Source: an uncultured Faecalibacterium sp.
GTDB taxonomy: Bacteria > Bacillota > Clostridia > Oscillospirales > Ruminococcaceae
NCBI GenBank assembly: GCA_934526125.1
Contig: CAKSZU010000059.1
Coordinates: 1 to 13,387, forward strand
Length of the DNA: 13,387 nucleotides
Direction of reading: 5' to 3'
Made by a program: the position numbers and the translations under genes. Every line of letters begins with the position of its first letter. Positions within the stretch are counted from its first letter, which is position 1. Below the pieces are notes generated by a model. It made no database searches. It had not been told where the DNA came from and saw only the letters and a list, made by a program, of their open reading frames with translations. Positions 1-5,734 of the stretch are shown piece by piece.

Positions 1-55
1 CGTGCCCAAGATAGTTCGCTGGAAACGGCGCGTGAAAATAGGTAGTCGCCGACTT
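1..55 (+). rRNA. rrf: 5S ribosomal RNA, 3' end (partial)
   Basis: The first ~55 bases read as the 3' portion of a 5S rRNA: the conserved 3' half with GATAGTTCGCTGG, then AAATAGGTAGTCGCCG, corresponds to the usual 'GGTAGTAC...AGAGTAGGTCGCTGCC' ending of clostridial 5S. The closing strand TCGCCGAC at about 46-53 would pair with the missing 5' end. A strong intrinsic terminator follows within ten bases, as expected at the end of an rRNA operon. The exact 3' end is uncertain by a few bases. Identification is by pattern memory; a covariance-model search (Rfam 5S_rRNA) on sequence including the upstream flank would settle it. Confidence 0.75.
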
Positions 56-62
56 AAATGAA

Positions 63-93
63 AGCTCTGAGATGAAAATCTCAGGGCTTTTTT
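63..93 (+). terminator. intrinsic terminator of the rRNA operon
   Basis: An 11-bp stem (63-73 with 78-88, one G-U pair) closes on a GAAA tetraloop at 74-77 and runs straight into a T tract at 88-93. It lies directly after the 5S 3' end. The upstream flank is less A-rich, so it mainly serves the + strand. Confidence 0.9.
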
Positions 94-118
94 GCTGTAT
101 CAGGACTTCTGAAGGATT

Positions 119-164
119 CACAAAGCCCCCGGTCTGCCGAAAAAAGCGGACTGGGGGCTTTGTG
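119..164 (-). terminator. long GC-rich hairpin, probable terminator of the DUF1836 gene
   Basis: A 19-bp stem (119-137 with 146-164, two G-U pairs) has an A-rich loop, and the arms contain CACAAAGCCCCC and its complement. It begins 25 bases past the stop codon of the minus-strand gene. The T run on the minus strand is only three bases (CTTTG), so it is a weaker-looking terminator than the neighbouring rRNA one. It could also act on the + strand as a second barrier to rRNA read-through. Confidence 0.6.
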
Positions 165-189
165 TACAGGGAGTGATATTATGTTGGGT

Positions 190-738
190 TCATGCCAGAT
201 CCGGCAGGATGTCCGGCCAGAGGGCTTCCTCCTGCCGCAGGACGGCGAACACACAGTCCAGATAGATCTTGTTGGCGGCGGAGAAGATGGTACTCCGGAG
301 CAGCTTGCGCTCATCATCGGAATCGGGAGCAAGGTATTTCATCGTTCTGCTCAGGCCGAACACATAGGGCAGGCAGTTCTCCAGCTCGTCGCAGAAGGTA
401 TCGTATGCCTGGGCGGAGGAGTAGTGGGCCCGCTGCATCCGGAACAGGGTGTCGATATTTTCCATGGACAGGACAGTTTTGGAAACTACGATGTAGATCA
501 GGCAGGCCAGCTGTTCCCGGGTATACTTCTTTTTGATGGGGTGGCTGAGAATCCCTTTCTTGACGTAATTGCTCACCATGGATGCGGTGAGCTCCACCCC
601 CTGAAATGTGCGGAAGTATCCGTTGACGAACTGGACGGTCTGGTCCAGATAAAGCCCTACGGTGGGAAGATCTGCGTACCGGGGCAGGGCAAACCCTGCG
701 GCGCAGGCCGCAACGCGGCGGTTCGATTCAATGTTCAT
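190..738 (-). CDS. DUF1836 domain protein, putative transcriptional regulator
   Basis: A 182-residue soluble protein. Residues ~17-115 match the DUF1836 pattern as I remember it: an opening LPRYADLPTVGLYLDQ, then VELTASMVSNYVKKGIL, a basic KKKYTREQL and an aliphatic helix ending in SMENI. The region around residues 48-75 looks like a helix-turn-helix with a basic recognition segment, and family members are usually annotated as possible DNA-binding proteins. The C-terminal ~65 residues are helical without a recognisable domain. The ATG at 738 is chosen because the family homology starts 16 residues later, no other start lies between, and a promoter sits immediately in front. There is no Shine-Dalgarno, so the message is predicted to be leaderless. 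The gene diverges from degV, so autoregulation or control of degV is possible. No target is known. Confidence 0.8.
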   Translation of the reverse strand: MNIESNRRVAACAAGFALPRYADLPTVGLYLDQTVQFVNGYFRTFQGVELTASMVSNYVKKGILSHPIKKKYTREQLACLIYIVVSKTVLSMENIDTLFRMQRAHYSSAQAYDTFCDELENCLPYVFGLSRTMKYLAPDSDDERKLLRSTIFSAANKIYLDCVFAVLRQEEALWPDILPDLA

Positions 739-744
739 GCCGTT

Positions 745-773
745 AGTATAACGCAATTCCGGCCCCGGGTCAA
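745..773 (-). promoter_or_regulatory. promoter of the DUF1836 gene (predicted leaderless)
   Basis: On the minus strand, TTGACC (773-768), a 17-bp spacer and TATACT (750-745). Six bases separate the -10 box from the ATG at 738, which puts the expected transcription start on or next to the A of the ATG. There is no room for a ribosome-binding site. Confidence 0.8.
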
Positions 774-812
774 CCGCACTGTGAAAACTTTTGAAAGAAT
801 TTACAAAAACAG

Positions 813-841
813 TTGACAGGTTCTTGAAAAACTGATATAGT
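813..841 (+). promoter_or_regulatory. promoter of degV
   Basis: A perfect -35 TTGACA (813-818), a 17-bp spacer and TATAGT (836-841) preceded by an extended -10 TG at 833-834. The A/T-rich stretch 781-812 just upstream could serve as an UP element. The expected start near 848 gives a leader of about 54 nt. Its -35 box lies 39 bp from the -35 of the divergent DUF1836 promoter. Confidence 0.88.
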
Positions 842-901
842 GTCTCTGGCAAACGGAATAAATTGCGGCAGACAAGGCCGCTGAAATGGAGATCAATGGA
901 T

Positions 902-1741
902 ATGAAAACCCGGATCGTTGTGGATTCTGCCGCAAGTCTGTACGCACTGGACGGCGTGGACTTTGCCTGTGTGCCCCTGAAGATCATCAGTGATGATGCC
1001 GAATATCTGGATGACGGCAGACTGGATGCCGTCGGTATGGCGCAGACCCTGCGTACCTATAAGGGCAAAACATCTACCTCCTGCCCCAATGTCAGCGACT
1101 GGCTGGCTGCGTATGAAGGGGCAGAGGAAGTCTACGCCATTACCATTACCGGCACCTTGTCGGGCAGCTACAATGCCGCCCAGCTGGCCGCCGAGGAGTA
1201 CCAGCAGGAGAACCCCGGCAGGCGGGTCTTTGTGCTGGACAGCCTGTCCACCGGCCCGGAGCAGTACCTGCTGGCCGAGCATCTGCGGGACCAGATCGCG
1301 GCAGGGCATCCCTTTGATGAAGTCTGCGAGGAGATGCTCCGGTACCACCGGCACACCCACCTGCTGTTCTCGCTGGAATCGCTGGCCAATCTGGCCCGCA
1401 ATGGCCGGGTGAAGCCCGCAGTGGCCGCCGTGGCACGGATGCTGGGCATCCGGGTCATCGGGCAGGCCAGTGAGGCCGGGGAGCTGGATGTAATCTGCAA
1501 GACACGGGGCGAGCACGGTGCGCTGGAACGCATCGTGCTGGAGCTGAAGGAACACGGCTATAATCATGGCAAGGTCCGGATCGCCCACTGCGGCAACGCA
1601 GCGGCAGCCGAGCGCCTGAAGCATATGATCCGCGCCGTATTCGAGGGCGCGCAGGTGGAAGTGAGTGAGTGCGGCGGCCTGTGCAGCTATTATGCCGAGC
1701 TGGGCGGCCTGCTGGTGGGCTACGAGGACGCGGAAGCATAA
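902..1741 (+). CDS. degV: DegV family fatty-acid-binding protein
   Basis: A 279-residue cytoplasmic protein, normal length for the DegV/FakB family. These proteins bind a fatty acid and present it to the kinase FakA, giving acyl-phosphate for phospholipid synthesis. Visible features: N-terminal IVVDSAASL (5-13), the lipid-headgroup motif TSCP (59-62; the third position is more often Gln), TGTLSGSYNAA (83-93), LDSLSTG (112-118), and SLANLARNGRV (160-170), typical of the second domain. The ATG at 902 is preferred over 896 because GGAGA (888-892) then has a 9-nt spacer; MKTRIVVDS is also a normal family start. It is a single transcription unit with its own promoter and terminator. No FakA is in the window. 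The ligand cannot be told from the sequence. Confidence 0.92.
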   Translation: MKTRIVVDSAASLYALDGVDFACVPLKIISDDAEYLDDGRLDAVGMAQTLRTYKGKTSTSCPNVSDWLAAYEGAEEVYAITITGTLSGSYNAAQLAAEEYQQENPGRRVFVLDSLSTGPEQYLLAEHLRDQIAAGHPFDEVCEEMLRYHRHTHLLFSLESLANLARNGRVKPAVAAVARMLGIRVIGQASEAGELDVICKTRGEHGALERIVLELKEHGYNHGKVRIAHCGNAAAAERLKHMIRAVFEGAQVEVSECGGLCSYYAELGGLLVGYEDAEA

Positions 1742-1761
1742 AACAAAAATAAGACCGGAGA

Positions 1762-1803
1762 GCGTCTGCAGCGGGGTGAACCATCCCGGTGCGGGCGCTT
1801 TTT
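1762..1803 (+). terminator. intrinsic terminator after degV
   Basis: A 14-bp stem (1762-1775 with 1785-1798, one mismatch, two G-U pairs), a 9-base loop and five Ts at 1799-1803. It sits 20 bases past the degV stop. The next promoter's -35 box begins only two bases after the T tract. Confidence 0.85.
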
Positions 1804-1804
1804 C

Positions 1805-1833
1805 TTGCCAAATCGGCGGCGGTGCGCTATACT
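1805..1833 (+). promoter_or_regulatory. promoter of the cardiolipin synthase gene
   Basis: TTGCCA (1805-1810), a 17-bp spacer, TATACT (1828-1833). Start expected near 1840, leader about 36 nt. The -35, the spacer and the -10 closely resemble the promoter of the ABC importer at 4735-4763. Confidence 0.8.
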
Positions 1834-1875
1834 ATCACCATCAAAACAGGCCGGGCGGCAAAGGAGGAAAGATTC

Positions 1876-3405
1876 ATGTTCAGACTGCCCATCGTTAAAT
1901 TTTTCAGCCGGATCTTCAACCGCGTCACGGTGACCGTGGGGCTGGTGGCCCTGCAGGTGATCTGGCTGCTGTGGGCGTTCTGGTCGTTTACCGCCGGGCG
2001 GATCTGGCTGAACGGTCTGCTGAAACTGCTGAGCATCCTCATCGTGCTGTATCTGGTACGGAAGGACGAGAACAGCGCCTATAAGATCGGCTGGATCGTC
2101 CTGATCGGCCTGCTGCCCCTGCTGGGCGGGGCTCTGTATCTGGCCTTCGGCAACAAGGCCCCGGCCAAGCATCTGCGGGAGAAGATGCAGGCTGTGGAAC
2201 AGATCCATCAGGAAGACCTGATCCAGCCGGAAGGACAGACCGAGAGTCTGGATGTCTCCTGCCGGAACCTGAGCGGCTATGTGGCCAAATACGGCCCCTA
2301 TCCGGCCTGGAAGAACACGGCGACCCAGTATTTCCCCAGCGGTGAGGTCATGTATGCCCAGCTGCTGAAAGATCTGGAAGGGGCAGAGAAGTTCATCTTT
2401 CTGGAATTCTTCATCATCAGTTCCGGCAAAATGTGGGACGGCGTGGAACAGATCCTGCGCCGCAAGGCCGCCGAAGGGGTGGACGTCCGCCTGATCTACG
2501 ATGATTTCGGGAGTCTGCTGGGCCTGCCCTCGGACTTCGTCATCCGGATGGAAAGGGCGCACATCCGCTGCATCCCCTTCAACCCGGTGGTGCCACTGGT
2601 ATCGCTGGTGATGAACCACCGGGATCACCGGAAGATCGTGGTCATCGACGGCAACGTGGCCTATACCGGCGGTGTGAATCTGGCCGATGAATATATCAAT
2701 GTCCGGCAGCGGTTCGGGCACTGGAAGGATGCCGCCATCCGGCTGGAAGGGGCGGCGGTCTGGAATTTTACGGTGATCTTCCTCAACTGCTGGAATGCCT
2801 TCCGCCCCATGGAGCATGATTACAGCCCCTTTGCCCCCACCCGCTGGCCGGAAGTCCCGGACGGTGTGGTGCAGCCCTATTCGGACAGTCCGCTGGACGA
2901 GGAGCCCCTTGCAGAGACGGTCTACCTGAACATCCTATCCCGGGCTAAGCACTATGTCTATATTGAGACGCCCTATCTGGCCGTGGGCGAGGAGATGCTG
3001 GACACCCTGAAAACGGCGGCCAAGCGAGGAGTGGATGTCCGGATCCTCTTGCCCGGCATCCCGGACAAGAAGCTGGTGTTCCGGCTCGGCCGTTCCTATT
3101 ATCTGCCCCTGCTCCGGGCGGGGGTCCGGATCTACGAGTATACCCCGGGCTTCCTCCACGCCAAGTGCTACGTCAGCGATGACGATGTGGCCGTGGTGGG
3201 CAGCATCAACATGGATTACCGCAGCCTGTTTCTCCACTTTGAGTGCGGGACCCTGCTGTTCCATAACAGCCAGGTCTCGGCCCTGCGGGACGATGTGCTG
3301 CGCACCCTGCCCCAGTGCCGGGAGATCCATCTCTCCGACTGCCGCACCAGCCTGCCGGGGACGCTGCTGGACAGCGTCCTGCGGCTGCTGAGCCCCCTGA
3401 TGTGA
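1876..3405 (+). CDS. cls: cardiolipin synthase (phospholipase D family)
   Basis: A 509-residue membrane enzyme of the bacterial ClsA type. It condenses two phosphatidylglycerol molecules to cardiolipin and glycerol at the cytoplasmic membrane. Hydrophobic segments lie at about 17-38, 44-61 and 72-92 (PLDc_N-type region), followed by two phospholipase D domains. Both HKD motifs are complete: HRKIVVID with H251, K253, D258, and HAKCYVSD with H428, K430, D435. Family phrases such as YTGGVNLADEY and VGSINMDYRSL are present. The ATG at 1876 has a perfect AAGGAGG (1861-1867) at 8-nt spacing; the reading frame extends upstream through the terminator and promoter but that part is not translated. Length is normal for the family. 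Next to degV it makes a lipid-related pair, though each has its own promoter. Confidence 0.93.
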   Translation: MFRLPIVKFFSRIFNRVTVTVGLVALQVIWLLWAFWSFTAGRIWLNGLLKLLSILIVLYLVRKDENSAYKIGWIVLIGLLPLLGGALYLAFGNKAPAKHLREKMQAVEQIHQEDLIQPEGQTESLDVSCRNLSGYVAKYGPYPAWKNTATQYFPSGEVMYAQLLKDLEGAEKFIFLEFFIISSGKMWDGVEQILRRKAAEGVDVRLIYDDFGSLLGLPSDFVIRMERAHIRCIPFNPVVPLVSLVMNHRDHRKIVVIDGNVAYTGGVNLADEYINVRQRFGHWKDAAIRLEGAAVWNFTVIFLNCWNAFRPMEHDYSPFAPTRWPEVPDGVVQPYSDSPLDEEPLAETVYLNILSRAKHYVYIETPYLAVGEEMLDTLKTAAKRGVDVRILLPGIPDKKLVFRLGRSYYLPLLRAGVRIYEYTPGFLHAKCYVSDDDVAVVGSINMDYRSLFLHFECGTLLFHNSQVSALRDDVLRTLPQCREIHLSDCRTSLPGTLLDSVLRLLSPLM

Positions 3406-3430
3406 TAAAACCGGCGTTTCCGGATATACT
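3402..3430 (+). promoter_or_regulatory. promoter of the lipoprotein gene, overlapping the cls stop codon
   Basis: TATACT at 3425-3430 with GTGATA at 3402-3407, 17 bp upstream. The -35 is weak (4 of 6 consensus bases) and contains the cls stop codon (3403-3405). Expected start near 3437. No terminator hairpin is evident between cls and this promoter, so read-through from cls is also possible. Confidence 0.6.
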
Positions 3431-3467
3431 ACTCCCAAAGGCCGGAAGGCAGAAAGGGAGCATCACT

Positions 3468-4487
3468 ATGAACAGAACGCATCGGGCACTTTGGAGCTGT
3501 GCCGCGGCGGCAGCCCTGCTGCTGACCGCCTGCGGAAGAGCAGACTCCGGCGGAAGCAGCATGAGCGGGAGCAGCACCTCCTCCCAGCCGCAGACAGCGG
3601 CGTGGAAGACCGGTCTGGGGGTCGTGACAGAAGCCTACGACGAGGGACGGACGGGAAAGATCGGGCTGGCGGCCGCCGCCGTCCTGCTGGACGGAGAGGG
3701 AAAGCTGGAAAGCGTCCGGCTGGATGAGCTGGAACTGTCCGTTTCGGCGGACGGTTCCGGCCGGGTGACCCTGCCCACGGACTGGCGCACCAAGCGGCAG
3801 AAAGGGGAAGACTACCCGCTGGCGGCGGCATCCTCCCTGAAAAAGGGGTGGAGCGAACAGGCGGACGCCTTTGCGGAATATCTGGTGGGCATGACGCCGG
3901 AACAGGTGGCCCTGCTCGGACTGGATGAGGACGGCAGGGCAACGGATGCGGATCTGCTGAGCAGCTGCACCATTGCGGTGGACCGCTACCGGGAGGCCGT
4001 CAGCCGGGCCTGTACAGCCGCAAAAGCGCTGGGGGCGGCCAAAGGCGACCGGGCGGCACTGGGCATTGAGGCCGTGAACGGGACTTCGGATGTGACGGCC
4101 ACGGATGACCGGGACCTGAACGCAGAAGCCGATGTGAGCATCGTGGCCCTGACGCTGGATGCCGACGGCCGTGTGACCAGTGCTTTAGCGGACATGGCGG
4201 AACCGGCCCTGACGGTGGCGGCCGACGGCGGCGTGACTGCCCCGGACAAGGTCCGCACCAAGCTGGAACAGGGTGAGGAATATGGGATGCGTCCCGCTTC
4301 GGCGCTGGGCAAGGAGTGGTACGAACACAGCGAAGGCTTCTGCGACGCCCTCAAGGGCAAGGACCGCAGTGAGATCGCCGGGCTCTCCGGAGAGGATGCG
4401 GATCTGAAGGCCCTGTGTACCATCGACATCACCGACCTGCAGAAAGCGGCCCTGGACGCGATGGAAAAGCCCTCTCAGTCTCGCTGA
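3468..4487 (+). CDS. lipoprotein with two copies of an extracytoplasmic domain
   Basis: A 339-residue predicted lipoprotein. The signal peptide (1-21) ends in lipobox LTAC with C22 as the lipidated residue, followed by a Ser/Gly-rich tether (23-45). Two related segments follow, about 49-185 and 198-333. Each opens with LGV/LGI, carries a 'L(D)x(D/E)GxV/L' strand, then TDWRTKRQKGEDYPLAAASS in copy 1 matching DKVRTKLEQGEEYGMRPASA in copy 2, then KxW-E-----F, and ends in a 'LLSSCTI' or 'LKALCTI' strand with a helix. Similar repeated-domain lipoproteins occur in gut clostridia, as I recall, without known function. The start has AAAGGGA at 3454-3460 with 7-nt spacing. The last five codons (PSQSR) and the stop lie inside an inverted-repeat element, so the natural C-terminus may have been replaced. 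Exported and membrane-anchored; role unknown. Confidence 0.82.
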   Translation: MNRTHRALWSCAAAAALLLTACGRADSGGSSMSGSSTSSQPQTAAWKTGLGVVTEAYDEGRTGKIGLAAAAVLLDGEGKLESVRLDELELSVSADGSGRVTLPTDWRTKRQKGEDYPLAAASSLKKGWSEQADAFAEYLVGMTPEQVALLGLDEDGRATDADLLSSCTIAVDRYREAVSRACTAAKALGAAKGDRAALGIEAVNGTSDVTATDDRDLNAEADVSIVALTLDADGRVTSALADMAEPALTVAADGGVTAPDKVRTKLEQGEEYGMRPASALGKEWYEHSEGFCDALKGKDRSEIAGLSGEDADLKALCTIDITDLQKAALDAMEKPSQSR

Positions 4488-4610
4488 CGCTCGCCAGCTC
4501 CCCCAAAGGGGGAGCCAAGTCATCTGCGAGGTAAGAAACAGCTGAAGGCCGGGCCGCTCTTGCCTCTCCCTTTGGGAGAGGTGGATTTGCGAAGCAAAGA
4601 CGGAGAGGGC
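4469..4610 (+). repeat. 142-bp palindromic intergenic repeat (MITE-like)
   Basis: The ends are 12-bp terminal inverted repeats with one mismatch: GCCCTCTCAGTC (4469-4480) and GACGGAGAGGGC (4599-4610). The inner parts mirror each other too: a GCTCCCCC-AAA-GGGGGAGC hairpin (4497-4515) faces a CCTCTCCC-TTT-GGGAGAGG hairpin (4563-4581), so the element folds as nested arms. It has no ORF of its own. A-runs flank both ends (4465-4468 and 4611-4613), too short to prove a target duplication. I recognise this architecture from many copies scattered between genes of Faecalibacterium-like genomes. Here it overlaps the end of the lipoprotein gene. Confidence 0.8.
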
Positions 4611-4627
4611 AAACCTGCTGAAGGATC

Positions 4628-4662
4628 AAAAGGCTGCTGCACAGCTGTGCAGCAGCCTTTTT
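4628..4662 (+). terminator. intrinsic terminator after the lipoprotein gene
   Basis: A perfect 34-bp palindrome (arms 4628-4644 and 4645-4661; core CTGCACAGCTGTGCAG) flanked by AAAA on the left and TTTTT on the right, so it can work in both directions. It probably terminated the lipoprotein gene before the repeat inserted between them. Confidence 0.88.
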
Positions 4663-4734
4663 GTAATATTGCTTGCTTTACCGCGGCGAAGCGGCGGGAA
4701 AATTGAGCAAACTGCGAAAAATCGCCCGGCCCCC

Positions 4735-4763
4735 TTGCCAAACGGCGGCAAACGCGCTATTCT
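4735..4763 (+). promoter_or_regulatory. promoter of the amino-acid ABC importer operon
   Basis: TTGCCA (4735-4740), a 17-bp spacer, TATTCT (4758-4763). Start expected near 4770, leader about 78 nt. CAAACG occurs twice, at 4739-4744 and 4749-4754, across the spacer. TTGCC and GGCAA (4747-4751) form a small dyad that includes the -35 box. Confidence 0.75.
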
Positions 4764-4781
4764 ATATTCACAGTTTAACAC

Positions 4782-4803
4782 TTTAGCATGATAAAATGCT
4801 AAA
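4782..4803 (+). promoter_or_regulatory. dyad in the importer leader, possible operator or 5' hairpin
   Basis: An 8-bp perfect inverted repeat TTTAGCAT (4782-4789) and ATGCTAAA (4796-4803), separated by six bases, begins about 12 bases after the predicted start. The placement fits a repressor operator. As RNA it would be an AU-rich hairpin with no T tract. No factor can be named. Confidence 0.4.
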
Positions 4804-4847
4804 CCGAAACAGAAAACAATGGAGATCATTGAGGGAGGAACCTATAT

Positions 4848-5702
4848 ATGAAGCGCATTTCTCGTCGGAACTTTCTGAAAGCAGCCGGTCTCGGCATGGC
4901 GGCCCTGAGCCTTGCAGCCTGCGGCGGCTCTGCCTCCACTTCCACCGTTGCTTCTTCTGCCGCGGCCTCCGGCAGCGCAGCCGCTTCCCAGACGGGGGAG
5001 AGCGATCTGGACTACATCAAGGGCAAGGGCAAGCTGGTCATCGGCTACACTGTCTACGAGCCCATGAACTACACCGATGCTGACGGTAACTTCACCGGCT
5101 TTGATACCGAGCTGGCCACCGCCGTCTGCGAGCAGCTGGGCGTGGAGCCGGAGTTCGTGGAGATCAACTGGGATACCAAGATCGTGGAGCTGGACGCCAA
5201 GAGCATTGACTGCATCTGGAACGGCATGACCCTGACCGATGACATCATGGCCAACACCGCCACTACCAAGGCCTACGCCAAGAACGCACAGGTCGTGGTG
5301 GTGAAGGACGGTACCGACTACACCTCCACCGCCGATCTGGTGGGCAAGACTGTGGTCGCCGAGGCCGGTTCCGCCGGTGAAGCTGCCATTGCCGACGACG
5401 AGAATCTGTCCCAGGCCGATTACGTCTCCAAGAGCGTCCAGACCGACTGCCTGATGGAGGTGGCCGCAGGCACTGCCGATGCCGCCGTGCTGGACCTGAC
5501 CCTGGCCAACGCCATGATCGGCGAGGGCACCGACTACGCTTCCCTGAAGATCGTGGACGAGCTGAACGCCGAGGAGTACGGCGTGGCCTTCCGCAAGGGC
5601 AGCGATGCCGCCGCCGCTGTGGACGATGCCTTCGATGCTCTGACGGCAGACGGCACCATGCAGGCCCTGGCCGACAAGTACGATCTGGCTCTGGCAGAGT
5701 AA
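4848..5702 (+). CDS. polar amino-acid ABC transporter, substrate-binding lipoprotein
   Basis: A 284-residue extracytoplasmic solute-binding protein of family 3 (SBP_bac_3), the receptor of an amino-acid importer. The N-terminus combines a twin-arginine-like motif SRRNFLK (5-11), a hydrophobic stretch and lipobox LAAC with C25. A Ser/Ala-rich tether (26-52) leads to the binding fold: LVIGYTVYEPMNYTDADGNF, GFDTELATAV, WNGMTLTDD and VVAEAGSAGEAAI, the positions where this family contacts the ligand amino and carboxyl groups. Length is normal. The start has GAGGGAGGA (4831-4839) at 8-nt spacing. First gene of a three-gene operon. The amino acid transported cannot be decided; cystine, glutamine and basic amino acids are all possible. 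Confidence 0.92.
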   Translation: MKRISRRNFLKAAGLGMAALSLAACGGSASTSTVASSAAASGSAAASQTGESDLDYIKGKGKLVIGYTVYEPMNYTDADGNFTGFDTELATAVCEQLGVEPEFVEINWDTKIVELDAKSIDCIWNGMTLTDDIMANTATTKAYAKNAQVVVVKDGTDYTSTADLVGKTVVAEAGSAGEAAIADDENLSQADYVSKSVQTDCLMEVAAGTADAAVLDLTLANAMIGEGTDYASLKIVDELNAEEYGVAFRKGSDAAAAVDDAFDALTADGTMQALADKYDLALAE

Positions 5703-5734
5703 ACTGGAAAATCTGATGTGATGGGTGTGTTCTT

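Noticed and set aside
778..813. ACTGT (778-782) and ACAGT (809-813) as a possible operator between the divergent promoters
   Set aside because: Only five bases per arm with a long spacer and no further symmetry; too weak to list as a feature.
190..987. Minus-strand gene first read as a TetR-type regulator starting near 987
   Set aside because: The sequence fits DUF1836, not TetR, and the family similarity begins just after ATG 738. The part from 739 to 987 covers two promoters and the degV start.
886..4828. Shared ATGGAGATCA in the degV leader (886-895) and the importer leader (4819-4828)
   Set aside because: Ten bases including a GGAGA ribosome-binding-like core; chance and ribosome-binding constraint explain it better than a regulatory link.
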